A stretch of DNA of 64,000 nt, taken from Litoditis marina (Eukaryota; Nematoda; Chromadorea; Rhabditida; Rhabditidae). This document shows positions 52,790-64,000 of the stretch, in pieces. The stretch's first letter is position 1. Every line of letters begins with the position of its first letter. The stretch lies in the NCBI GenBank assembly GCA_964036275.1, contig CAXIWQ010000226.1, positions 1 through 64,000 of the forward strand. Reading direction: 5' to 3'. The notes beneath the pieces were generated by a model. The model was given only the letters and a program-made list of their open reading frames with translations, had not been told where the DNA came from and made no database searches. A program made the position numbers and the translations under genes.

Positions 52790-55474
52790 GAGGTTAAGCA
52801 AGAAGTTTTTAGACCCTAACTTTGTTTCTGATAAATGAAATTGTCTGAAAGTTACAGACTATCATCAACCTTGTTGACTCTCTAACATATACAAAAATCA
52901 GGCCAAACCGTTTATTACTTCTGAAGATATCGCCCAAAGCGCATCTCATTCGTATGCCCATGAGAGGTGAGGTTAAGCAAGAAGTTTTTAGACCCTAACT
53001 TTGTTTCTGATAAATGAAATTGTCTGAAAGTTACAGACTATCATCAACCTTGTTAACTCTCTAACATATACAAAAATCAGGTTAAACCGTTTATTACTTC
53101 TAAAGATATCGCCCAAAGCGCATCTCATTCGTATGCCCATGAGAGGTGAGGTTAAGCAAGAAGTTTTTAGACCCTAACTTTGTTTCTGATAAATGAAATT
53201 GTCTGAAAGTTACAGACTATCATCAACCTTGTTAACTCTCTATTATATACAAAAATCAGGTTAAACCGTTTATTACTTCTAAAGATATCGCCCAAAGCGC
53301 ATCTCATTCGTATGCCCATGAGAGGTGAGGTTAAGCAAGAAGTTTTTAGACCCTAACTTTGTTTCTGATAAATGAAATTGTCTGAAAGTTACAAACAATT
53401 ACCAACCTTGTTAACTCTCTAACATATACAAAAATCAGGTTAAACCGTTTATTACTTCTAAAGATATCGCCCAAAGCGCATCTCATTCGTATGCTCATGA
53501 GAGGTGAGGTTAAGCAAGAAGTTTTTAGACCCTAACTTTGTTTCTGATAAATGAAATTGTCTGAAAGTTACAGACTATCATCAACCTTGTTAACTCTCTA
53601 TTATATACAAAAATCAGGTTAAACCGTTTATTACTTCTAAAGATATCGCCCAAAGCGCATCTCATTCGTATGCCCATGAGAGGTGAGGTTAAGCAAGAAG
53701 TTTTTAGACCCTAACTTTGTTTCTGATAAATGAAATTGTCTGAAAGTTACAGACTATCATCAACCTTGTTGACTCTCTAACATATACAAAAATCAGGCCA
53801 AACCGTTTATTACTTCTAAAGATATCGCCCAAAGCGCATCTCATTCGTATGCTCATGAGAGGTGAGGTTAAGCAAGAAGTTTTTAGACCCTAACTTTGTT
53901 TCTGATAAATGAAATTGTCTGAAAGTTACAAACAATTACCAACCTTGTTAACTCTCTAACATATACAAAAATCAGGCCAAACCGTTTATTACTTCTAAAG
54001 ATATCGCCCAAAGCGCATCTCATTCGTATGCCCATGAGAGGTGAGGTTAAGCAAGAAGTTTTTAGACCCTAACTTTGTTTCTGATAAATGAAATTGTCTG
54101 AAAGTTACAAACAATTACCAATTTTGTTAACTCTCTAACATATACAAAAATCAGGCCAAACCGTTTATTACTTCTAAAGATATCGCCCAAAGCGCATCTC
54201 ATTCGTATGCCCATGAGAGGTGAGGTTAAGCAAGAAGTTTTTAGACCCTAACTTTGTTTCTGATAAATGAAATTGTCTGAAAGTTACAGACTATCATCAA
54301 CCTTGTTGACTCTCTAACATATACAAAAATCAGGCCAAACCGTTTATTACTTCTGAAGATATCGCCCAAAGCGCATCTCATTCGTATGCCCATGAGAGGT
54401 GAGGTTAAGCAAGAAGTTTTTAGACCCTAACTTTGTTTCTGATAAATGAAATTGTCTGAAAGTTACAGACTATCATCAACCTTGTTAACTCTCTAACATA
54501 TACAAAAATCAGGTTAAACCGTTTATTACTTCTAAAGATATCGCCCAAAGCGCATCTCATTCGTATGCCCATGAGAGGTGAGGTTAAGCAAGAAGTTTTT
54601 AGACCCTAACTTTGTTTCTGATAAATGAAATTGTCTGAAAGTTACAGACTATCATCAACCTTGTTAACTCTCTATTATATACAAAAATCAGGTTAAACCG
54701 TTTATTACTTCTAAAGATATCGCCCAAAGCGCATCTCATTCGTATGCCCATGAGAGGTGAGGTTAAGCAAGAAGTTTTTAGACCCTAACTTTGTTTCTGA
54801 TAAATGAAATTGTCTGAAAGTTACAAACAATTACCAACCTTGTTAACTCTCTAACATATACAAAAATCAGGTTAAACCGTTTATTACTTCTAAAGATATC
54901 GCCCAAAGCGCATCTCATTCGTATGCTCATGAGAGGTGAGGTTAAGCAAGAAGTTTTTAGACCCTAACTTTGTTTCTGATAAATGAAATTGTCTGAAAGT
55001 TACAGACTATCATCAACCTTGTTAACTCTCTATTATATACAAAAATCAGGTTAAACCGTTTATTACTTCTAAAGATATCGCCCAAAGCGCATCTCATTCG
55101 TATGCCCATGAGAGGTGAGGTTAAGCAAGAAGTTTTTAGACCCTAACTTTGTTTCTGATAAATGAAATTGTCTGAAAGTTACAGACTATCATCAACCTTG
55201 TTGACTCTCTAACATATACAAAAATCAGGCCAAACCGTTTATTACTTCTAAAGATATCGCCCAAAGCGCATCTCATTCGTATGCCCATGAGAGGTGAGGT
55301 TAAGCAAGAAGTTTTTAGACCCTAACTTTGTTTCTGATAAATGAAATTGTCTGAAAGTTACAAACAATTACCAACCTTGTTAACTCTCTAACATATACAA
55401 AAATCAGGCCAAACCGTTTATTACTTCTAAAGATATCGCCCAAAGCGCATCTCATTCGTATGCCCATGAGAGGT
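52790..55474. repeat. 8-monomer repeat B*-J2-J-At-J-B-A-C (1,432 bp), one full and one seven-monomer copy
   Basis: Copy 1 is 52790-54221. Copy 2 (54222-55474) has the first seven types, then the array switches to I2. The block sits between the two copies of the large I2/D' duplication. It is built from the tt114-115 monomers typical of 34-45 kb, and closely matches strings at 40439 and 43661 in that zone. Confidence 0.88.
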
Positions 55475-58338
55475 GAGGTAAAGCAAGAAGTTTTTAGACC
55501 CTAACTTTGTTTCTGATAAATGAAATTGTCTGAAAGTTACAGACTATTACCAACCTTGTTAATTCTCTAACATATACAAAAATCAGGCCAAACCGTTTAT
55601 TACTTCTAAAGATATCGCCCAAAGCGCATCTCATTCGTATGCCCATGAGAGGTGAGGTTAAGCAAGAAGTTTTTAGACCCTAACTTTGTTTCTGATAAAT
55701 GAAATGGTCTGAAAGTTACAGACAATTACCAACCTTGTTAACTCTCTAACATATACAAAAATCAGGCCAAACCGTTTATTACTTCTAAAGATATCGCCCA
55801 AAGCGCATCTCATTCGTATGCCCATGAGAGGTGAGGTTAAGCAAGAAGTTTTTAGACCCTAACTTTGTTTCTGATAAATGAAATTGTCTGAAAGTTACAG
55901 ACTATTACCAACCTTGTTAACTCTCTAACATATACAAAAATCAGGCCAAACCGTTTATTACTTCTAAAGATATCGCCCAAAGCGCATCTCATTCGTATGC
56001 CCATGAGAGGTGAGGTTAAGCAAGAAGTTTTTAGACCCTAACTTTGTTTCTGATAAATGAAATTGTCTGAAAGTTACAGACTATTACCAACCTTGTTAAT
56101 TCTCTAACATATACAAAAATCAGGCCAAACCGTTTATTACTTCTAAAGATATCGCCCAAAGCGCATCTCATTCGTATGCCCATGAGAGGTGAGGTTAAGC
56201 AAGAAGTTTTTAGACCCTAACTTTGTTTCTGATAAATGAAATGGTCTGAAAGTTACAGACAATTACCAACCTTGTTAACTCTCTAACATATACAAAAATC
56301 AGGCTAAACCGTTTATTACTTCTAAAGATATCGCCCAAAGCGCATCTCATTCGTATGCCCATGAGAGGTGAGGTTAAGCAAGAAGTTTTTAGACCCTAAC
56401 TTTGTTTCTGATAAATGAAATTGTCTGAAAGTTACAAACAATTACCAATTTTGTTAACTCTCTAACATATACAAAAATCAGGCCAAACCGTTTATTACTT
56501 CTAAAGATATCGCCCAAAGCGCATCTCATTCGTATGCCCATGAGAGGTGAGGTTAAGCAAGAAGTTTTTAGACCCTAACTTTGTTTCTGATAAATGAAAT
56601 TGTCTGAAAGTTACAAACAATTACCAACCTTGTTAACTCTCTAACATATACAAAAATCAGGCCAAACCGTTTATTACTTCTAAAGATATCGCCCAAAGCG
56701 CATCTCATTCGTATGCCCATGAGAGGTGAGGTTAAGCAAGAAGTTTTTAGACCCTAACTTTGTTTCTGATAAATGAAATTGTCTGAAAGTTACAAACAAT
56801 TACCAACCTTGTTAACTCTCTAACATATACAAAAATCAGGCCAAACCGTTCATTACTTCTAAAGATATCGCCCAAAGCGCATCTCATTCGTATGCCCATG
56901 AGAGGTGAGGTTAAGCAAGAAGTTTTTAGACCCTAACTTTGTTTCTGATAAATGAAATTGTCTGAAAGTTACAAACAATTACCAATTTTGTTAACTCTCT
57001 AACATATACAAAAATCAGGCCAAACCGTTTATTACTTCTAAAGATATCGCCCAAAGCGCATCTCATTCGTATGCCCATGAGAGGTGAGGTTAAGCAAGAA
57101 GTTTTTAGACCCTAACTTTGTTTCTGATAAATGAAATTGTCTGAAAGTTACAAACAATTACCAACCTTGTTAACTCTCTAACATATACAAAAATCAGGCC
57201 AAACCGTTTATTACTTCTAAAGATATCGCCCAAAGCGCATCTCATTCGTATGCCCATGAGAGGTGAGGTTAAGCAAGAAGTTTTTAGACCCTAACTTTGT
57301 TTCTGATAAATGAAATTGTCTGAAAGTTACAAACAATTACCAACCTTGTTAACTCTCTAACATATACAAAAATCAGGTTAAACCGTTTATTACTTCTAAA
57401 GATATCGCCCAAAGCGCATCTCATTCGTATGCCCATGAGAGGTGAGGTTAAGCAAGAAGTTTTTAGACCCTAACTTTGTTTCTGATAAATGAAATTGTCT
57501 GAAAGTTACAGACTATTATTAACCTTGTTAATTCTCTAACATATACAAAAATCAGGCCAAACCGTTTATTACTTCTAAAGATGTCGCCCAAAGCGCATCT
57601 CATTTGTATGCCCATGAGAGGTGAGGTTAAGCAAGAAGTTTTTAGACCCTAACTTTGTTTCTGATAAATGAAATTGTCTGAAAGTTACAGACTATTACCA
57701 ACCCTGTTAACTCTCTAACATATACAAAAATCAGGCCAAACCGTTTATTACTTCTAAAGATATCGCCCAAAGCGCATCTCATTCGTATGCTCATGAGAGG
57801 TGAGGTTAAGCAAGAAGTTTTTAGACCCTAACTTTGTTTCTGATAAATGAAATTGTCTGAAAGTTACAAACAATTACCAACCTTGTTAACTCTCTAACAT
57901 ATACAAAAATCAGGCCAAACCGTTTATTACTTCTAAAGATATCGCCCAAAGCGCATCTCATTCGTATGCCCATGAGAGGTGAGGTTAAGCAAGAAGTTTT
58001 TAGACCCTAACTTTGTTTCTGATAAATGAAATTGTCTGAAAGTTACAGACTATTACCAACCTTGTTAACTCTCTAACATATACAAAAATCAGGCCAAACC
58101 GTTTATTACTTCTAAAGATATCGCCCAAAGCGCATCTCATTCGTATGCCCATGAGAGGTGAGGTTAAGCAAGAAGTTTTTAGACCCTAACTTTGTTTCTG
58201 ATAAATGAAATTGTCTGAAAGTTACAGACTATTACCAACCTTGTTAATTCTCTAACATATACAAAAATCAGGCCAAACCGTTTATTACTTCTAAAGATAT
58301 CGCCCAAAGCGCATCTCATTCGTATGCCCATGAGAGGT
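55475..58338. repeat. Large-scale duplicated block, copy 2, with a three-monomer insertion
   Basis: The order is I2-D'-I-I2-D'-C-A, then E-C-A (56728-57264), then At-G-H2-A-I-I2. Apart from the E-C-A insertion it repeats the order at 50463-52789. E (c124) is otherwise confined to the first 17 kb. The inserted E-C-A may have arisen by internal duplication of C-A, with E either imported or a recurrent t-to-c change. Confidence 0.82.
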
Positions 58339-60844
58339 GAGGTTAAGCAAGAAGTTTTTAGACCCTAACTTTGTTTCTGATAAATGAAATGGTCTGAAAG
58401 TTACAGACAATTACCAACCTTGTTAACTCTCTAACATATACAAAAATCAGGCCAAACCTTTTATTACTTCTAAAGATATCGCCCAAAGCGCATCTCATTC
58501 GTATGCCCATGAGAGGTGAGGTTAAGCAAGAAGTTTTTAGACCCTAACTTTGTTTCTGATAAATGAAATTGTCTGAAAGTTACAAACAATTACCAATTTT
58601 GTTAACTCTCTAACATATACAAAAATCAGGCCAAACCGTTTATTACTTCTAAAGATATCGCCCAAAGCGCATCTCATTCGTATGCCCATGAGAGGTGAGG
58701 TTAAGCAAGAAGTTTTTAGACCCTAACTTTGTTTCTGATAAATGAAATTGTCTGAAAGTTACAAACAATTACCAACCTTGTTAACTCTCTAACATATACA
58801 AAAATCAGGCCAAACCGTTTATTACTTCTAAAGATATCGCCCAAAGCGCATCTCATTCGTATGCCCATGAGAGGTGAGGTTAAGCAAGAAGTTTTTAGAC
58901 CCTAACTTTGTTTCTGATGAATGAAATTGTCTGAAAGTTACAGACTATTACCAACCTTGTTAATTCTCTAACATATACAAACATCAGGCCAAACCGTTTA
59001 TTACTTCTAAAGATATCGCCCAAAGCGCATCTCATTCGTATGCCCATGAGAGGTGAGGTTAAGCAAGAAGTTTTTAGACCCTAACTTTGTTTCTGATAAA
59101 TGAAATTGTCTGAAAGTTACAGACTATTACCAACCTTGTTAACTCTCTAACATATACAAAAATCAGGCCAAACCGTTTATTACTTCTAAAGATATCGCCC
59201 AAAGCGCATCTCATTCGTATGCCCATGAGAGGTGAGGTTAAGCAAGAAGTTTTTAGACCCTAACTTTGTTTCTGATAAATGAAATTGTCTGAAAGTTACA
59301 GACTATTACCAACCTTGTTAATTCTCTAACATATACAAAAATCAGGCCAAACCGTTTATTACTTCTAAAGATATCGCCCAAAGCGCATCTCATTCGTATG
59401 CCCATGAGAGGTGAGGTTAAGCAAGAAGTTTTTAGACCCTAACTTTGTTTCTGATAAATGAAATGGTCTGAAAGTTACAGACAATTACCAACCTTGTTAA
59501 CTCTCTAACATATACAAAAATCAGGCCAAACCGTTTATTACTTCTAAAGATATCGCCCAAAGCGCATCTCATTCGTATGCCCATGAGAGGTGAGGTTAAG
59601 CAAGAAGTTTTTAGACCCTAACTTTGTTTCTGATAAATGAAATTGTCTGAAAGTTACAAACAATTACCAATTTTGTTAACTCTCTAACATATACAAAAAT
59701 CAGGCCAAACCGTTTATTACTTCTAAAGATATCGCCCAAAGCGCATCTCATTCGTATGCCCATGAGAGGTGAGGTTAAGCAAGAAGTTTTTAGACCCTAA
59801 CTTTGTTTCTGATAAATGAAATTGTCTGAAAGTTACAAACAATTACCAATTTTGTTAACTCTCTAACATATACAAAAATCAGGCCAAACCGTTTATTACT
59901 TCTAAAGATATCGCCCAAAGCGCATCTCATTCGTATGCCCATGAGAGGTGAGGTTAAGCAAGAAGTTTTTAGACCCTAACTTTGTTTCTGATAAATGAAA
60001 TTGTCTGAAAGTTACAAACAATTACCAACCTTGTTAACTCTTCTAACATATACAAAAATCAGGTTAAACCGTTTATTACTTCTAAAGATATCGCCCAAAG
60101 CGCATCTCATTCGTATGCCCATGAGAGGTGAGGTTAAGCAAGAAGTTTTTAGACCCTAACTTTGTTTCTGATAAATGAAATTGTCTGAAAGTTACAGACT
60201 ATTATTAACCTTGTTAATTCTCTAACATATACAAAAATCAGGCCAAACCGTTTATTACTTCTAAAGATGTCGCCCAAAGCGCATCTCATTTGTATGCCCA
60301 TGAGAGGTGAGGTTAAGCAAGAAGTTTTTAGACCCTAACTTTGTTTCTGATAAATGAAATTGTCTGAAAGTTACAAACAATTACCAACCTTGTTAACTCT
60401 CTAACATATACAAAAATCAGGTTAAACCGTTTATTACTTCTAAAGATATCGCCCAAAGCGCATCTCATTCGTATGCCCATGAGAGGTGAGGTTAAGCAAG
60501 AAGTTTTTAGACCCTAACTTTGTTTCTGATAAATGAAATTGTCTGAAAGTTACAGACTATTATTAACCTTGTTAATTCTCTAACATATACAAAAATCAGG
60601 CCAAACCGTTTATTACTTCTAAAGATGTCGCCCAAAGCGCATCTCATTTGTATGCCATGAGAGGTGAGGTTAAGCAAGAAGTTTTTAGACCCTAACTTTG
60701 TTTCTGATAAATGAAATTGTCTGAAAGTTACAGACTATTATTAACCTTGTTAACTCTCTGACATACACAAAAATCAGGCCAAACCGTTTATTACTTCTAA
60801 AGATATCGCCCAAAGCGCATCTCATTCGTATGCCCATGAGAGGT
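58339..60844. repeat. Mixed D'/C/A/I2 then At-G monomers
   Basis: The order is D'-C-A-I2-I-I2-D'-C-C-At-G-At-G, then a mosaic monomer at 60666. There are private changes: aaaccttt near 58457, acatcagg near 58981, an inserted t in actcttctaac near 60039, and a lost c in tatgccatg near 60655. The mosaic monomer has a G left side (attattaacc) but a88 and c89 as in A, plus ctgacatacac. Confidence 0.8.
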
Positions 60845-63800
60845 GAGGTTAAGCAAGAAGTTTTTAGACCCTAACTTTGTTTCTGATAAATGAAATTGTC
60901 TGAAAGTTACAAACAATTACCAACCTTGTTAACTCTCTAACATATACAAAAATCAGGTTAAACCGTTTATTACTTCTAAAGATATCGCCCAAAGCGCATC
61001 TCATTCGTATGCCCATGAGAGGTGAGGTTAAGCAAGAAGTTTTTAGACCCTAACTTTGTTTCTGATAAATGAAATTGTCTGAAAGTTACAGACTATTATT
61101 AACCTTGTTAATTCTCTAACATATACAAAAATCAGGCCAAACCGTTTATTACTTCTAAAGATGTCGCCCAAAGCGCATCTCATTTGTATGCCCATGAGAG
61201 GTGAGGTTAAGCAAGAAGTTTTTAGACCCTAACTTTGTTTCTGATAAATGAAATTGTCTGAAAGTTACAGACTATTACCAACCCTGTTAACTCTCTAACA
61301 TATACAAAAATCAGGCCAAACCGTTTATTACTTCTAAAGATATCGCCCAAAGCGCATCTCATTCGTATGCTCATGAGAGGTGAGGTTAAGCAAGAAGTTT
61401 TTAGACCCTAACTTTGTTTCTGATAAATGAAATTGTCTGAAAGTTACAAACAATTACCAACCTTGTTAACTCTCTAACATATACAAAAATCAGGCCAAAC
61501 CGTTTATTACTTCTAAAGATATCGCCCAAAGCGCATCTCATTCGTATGCCCATGAGAGGTGAGGTTAAGCAAGAAGTTTTTAGACCCTAACTTTGTTTCT
61601 GATAAATGAAATTGTCTGAAAGTTACAAACAATTACCAATTTTGTTAACTCTCTAACATATACAAAAATCAGGCCAAACCGTTTATTACTTCTAAAGATA
61701 TCGCCCAAAGCGCATCTCATTCGTATGCCCATGAGAGGTGAGGTTAAGCAAGAAGTTTTTAGACCCTAACTTTGTTTCTGATAAATGAAATTGTCTGAAA
61801 GTTACAAACAATTACCAATTTTGTTAACTCTCTAACATATACAAAAATCAGGCCAAACCGTTTATTACTTCTAAAGATATCGCCCAAAGCGCATCTCATT
61901 CGTATGCCCATGAGAGGTGAGGTTAAGCAAGAAGTTTTTAGACCCTAACTTTGTTTCTGATAAATGAAATTGTCTGAAAGTTACAACAATTACCAACCTT
62001 GTTAACTCTCTAACATATACAAAAATCAGGCCAAACCGTTTATTACTTCTGAAGATATCGCCCAAAGCGCATCTCATTCGTATGCCCATGAGAGGTGAGG
62101 TTAAGCAAGAAGTTTTTAGACCCTAACTTTGTTTCTGATAAATGAAATTGTCTGAAAGTTACAGACTATTACCAACCCTGTTAACTCTCTAACATATACA
62201 AAAATCAGGTTAAACCGTTTATTACTTCTAAAGATATCGCCCAAAGCGCATCTCATTCGTATGCTCATGAGAGGTGAGGTTAAGCAAGAAGTTTTTAGAC
62301 CCTAACTTTGTTTCTGATAAATGAAATTGTCTGAAAGTTACAGACTATTATTAACCTTGTTAATTCTCTAACATATACAAAAATCAGGCCAAACCGTTTA
62401 TTACTTCTAAAGATGTCGCCCAAAGCGCATCTCATTTGTATGCCCATGAGAGGTGAGGTTAAGCAAGAAGTTTTTAGACCCTAACTTTGTTTCTGATAAA
62501 TGAAATTGTCTGAAAGTTACAGACTATTACCAACCCTGTTAACTCTCTAACATATACAAAAATCAGGTTAAACCGTTTATTACTTCTAAAGATATCGCCC
62601 AAAGCGCATCTCATTCGTATGCCCATGAGAGGTGAGGTTAAGCAAGAAGTTTTTAGACCCTAACTTTGTTTCTGATAAATGAAATTGTCTGAAAGTTACA
62701 AACAATTACCAACCTTGTTAACTCTCTAACATATACAAAAATCAGGTTAAACCGTTTATTACTTCTAAAGATATCGCCCAAAGCGCATCTCATTCGTATG
62801 CCCATGAGAGGTGAGGTTAAGCAAGAAGTTTTTAGACCCTAACTTTGTTTCTGATAAATGAAATTGTCTGAAAGTTACAGACTATTATTAACCTTGTTAA
62901 TTCTCTAACATATACAAAAATCAGGCCAAACCGTTTATTACTTCTAAAGATGTCGCCCAAAGCGCATCTCATTTGTATGCCCATGAGAGGTGAGGTTAAG
63001 CAAGAAGTTTTTAGACCCTAACTTTGTTTCTGATAAATGAAATTGTCTGAAAGTTACAGACTATTACCAACCCTGTTAACTCTCTAACATATACAAAAAT
63101 CAGGCCAAACCGTTTATTACTTCTAAAGATATCGCCCAAAGCGCATCTCATTCGTATGCTCATGAGAGGTGAGGTTAAGCAAGAAGTTTTTAGACCCTAA
63201 CTTTGTTTCTGATAAATGAAATTGTCTGAAAGTTACAAACAATTACCAACCTTGTTAACTCTCTAACATATACAAAAATCAGGCCAAACCGTTTATTACT
63301 TCTAAAGATATCGCCCAAAGCGCATCTCATTCGTATGCCCATGAGAGGTGAGGTTAAGCAAGAAGTTTTTAGACCCTAACTTTGTTTCTGATAAATGAAA
63401 TTGTCTGAAAGTTACAAACAATTACCAATTTTGTTAACTCTCTAACATATACAAAAATCAGGCCAAACCGTTTATTACTTCTAAAGATATCGCCCAAAGC
63501 GCATCTCATTCGTATGCCCATGAGAGGTGAGGTTAAGCAAGAAGTTTTTAGACCCTAACTTTGTTTCTGATAAATGAAATTGTCTGAAAGTTACAAACAA
63601 TTACCAATTTTGTTAACTCTCTAACATATACAAAAATCAGGCCAAACCGTTTATTACTTCTAAAGATATCGCCCAAAGCGCATCTCATTCGTATGCCCAT
63701 GAGAGGTGAGGTTAAGCAAGAAGTTTTTAGACCCTAACTTTGTTTCTGATAAATGAAATTGTCTGAAAGTTACAAACAATTACCAACCTTGTTAACTCTC

Positions 63801-64000
63801 TAACATATACAAAAATCAGGCCAAACCGTTTATTACTTCTGAAGATATCGCCCAAAGCGCATCTCATTCGTATGCCCATGAGAGGTGAGGTTAAGCAAGA
63901 AGTTTTTAGACCCTAACTTTGTTTCTGATAAATGAAATTGTCTGAAAGTTACAAACAATTACCAACCTTGTTAACTCTCTAACATATACAAAAATCAGGT
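60845..64000. repeat. 10-monomer unit At-G-H2-A-C-C-A*-H'-G-H', with a second copy cut by the window edge
   Basis: Copy 1 is 60845-62633 (1,789 bp; the A* at 61919 has lost one a in acaacaat). Copy 2 starts at 62634 and matches through A* at 63708. The final partial monomer (63887-64000) is At-like as far as it can be read, so the copies part company there. The array continues beyond the window. Confidence 0.87.

Larger units (their letters stand above)
1..64000. repeat. 179-bp tandem satellite array, head to tail, 357 monomers plus one partial
   Basis: The 'gaggttaagc' start recurs every 179 bp throughout the window, always in the same orientation and with no intervening unique DNA. From 6435 to 63886 there are 321 complete monomers. 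Only eleven are not 179 bp: nine are 178 bp (starting 20397, 20754, 21469, 22542, 24152, 24509, 25224, 60488, 61919) and two are 180 bp (27550, 59950). The reference monomer is about 36% GC. Each carries four CpG sites (120-121, 142-143, 151-152, 162-163), an EcoRV palindrome at 137-142, a T5 run at 17-21 and an A5 run at 103-107. The class (nucleosome-sized heterochromatic satellite, likely centromeric or pericentromeric) is inferred from unit size, homogeneity and HOR structure. I do not recognise the family and the host is unproven. Since 179 is not a multiple of three, no frame stays open across monomers. Confidence 0.98.

Noticed and set aside
61871..62089. Minus-strand open frames of 60-76 codons at many places, with near-identical predicted peptides
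   Set aside because: They are the same stretch of satellite read on the minus strand. The monomer length is not divisible by three, so each frame closes in the next monomer. There is no codon-level constraint, and lengths vary only with 1-bp indels. Not genes.
1..64000. CRISPR array
   Set aside because: The repeat unit is 179 bp and fully tandem, with no unique spacers of constant length and no cas genes.

Overview
The whole 64 kb window is one uninterrupted, head-to-tail satellite DNA array. I see no protein-coding gene, RNA gene, transposon, inversion or unique sequence in it. The repeat unit is 179 bp and about 36% GC. Taking the monomer start as 'gaggttaagc', I count 357 complete monomers plus a 114-bp partial one at the right edge (63887-64000). 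Such an array occurs in eukaryotic heterochromatin. A nucleosome-sized (~180 bp), AT-rich unit in homogenised multi-monomer blocks is the usual form of a centromeric or pericentromeric satellite. A flowering plant is my best guess for the host, but the kingdom cannot be proven from the array alone. I do not recognise the family. It does not look like the Arabidopsis 180-bp, human alpha or Brassica CentBr consensus as I remember them.

Monomer names used below refer to positions in the 179-bp unit, and A is the reference. B: g68, t71, c74, t76, g87, usually t169. C: t80 and t81. D: g53, g68, a84. E: A with c124. F: A with g68. I: g68 and t71; I2 is I with t89. G: g68, t71, t76, t77, t89, usually g140 and t162. 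H: g68, t71, c82, with t96/t97 and tt at 114-115. H' lacks t96/t97. H2 lacks both t96/t97 and the tt. H3 has c82 and t89. J: left half of B with a87, t96/t97 and tt at 114-115; J2 is J without t96/t97. At: A with tt at 114-115. A': g45. B': 1-bp deletion near position 35 (178 bp). D': g53, g68 with g84 kept. An asterisk marks g134.

Layout. 1-6255: the same array, but with many single-base indels and odd substitutions, probably an unpolished contig end. 3576-16995: blocks built from C-B-A-E-D, giving 8-monomer and 10-monomer higher-order repeats (HORs). 17175-25759: B/F/C/A blocks, ending in a near-perfect tandem duplication of 21 monomers (3.76 kb). 25402-33278: A'-F-B triplets, then 8-monomer and 15-monomer units carrying the G-H pair. 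33279-45092: a zone dominated by the tt114-115 variants (At, J, H'), with an 8-monomer repeat. 45093-50104: B/I then At/G/H2 units of 6 and 7 monomers. 50284-60129: I-I2-D' triplets and a large duplication offset by 5,012 bp, with an 8-monomer J/B block between the copies. 60130-64000: At-G-H2-A-C-C-A* units of 10 monomers.

Nothing here encodes a pathway. The window's interest is structural: recent nested amplification at many scales, sharp zoning of variants, a strongly conserved box beside a short variable box, and inverted repeats inside the variable box that some variant classes perfect by paired changes.
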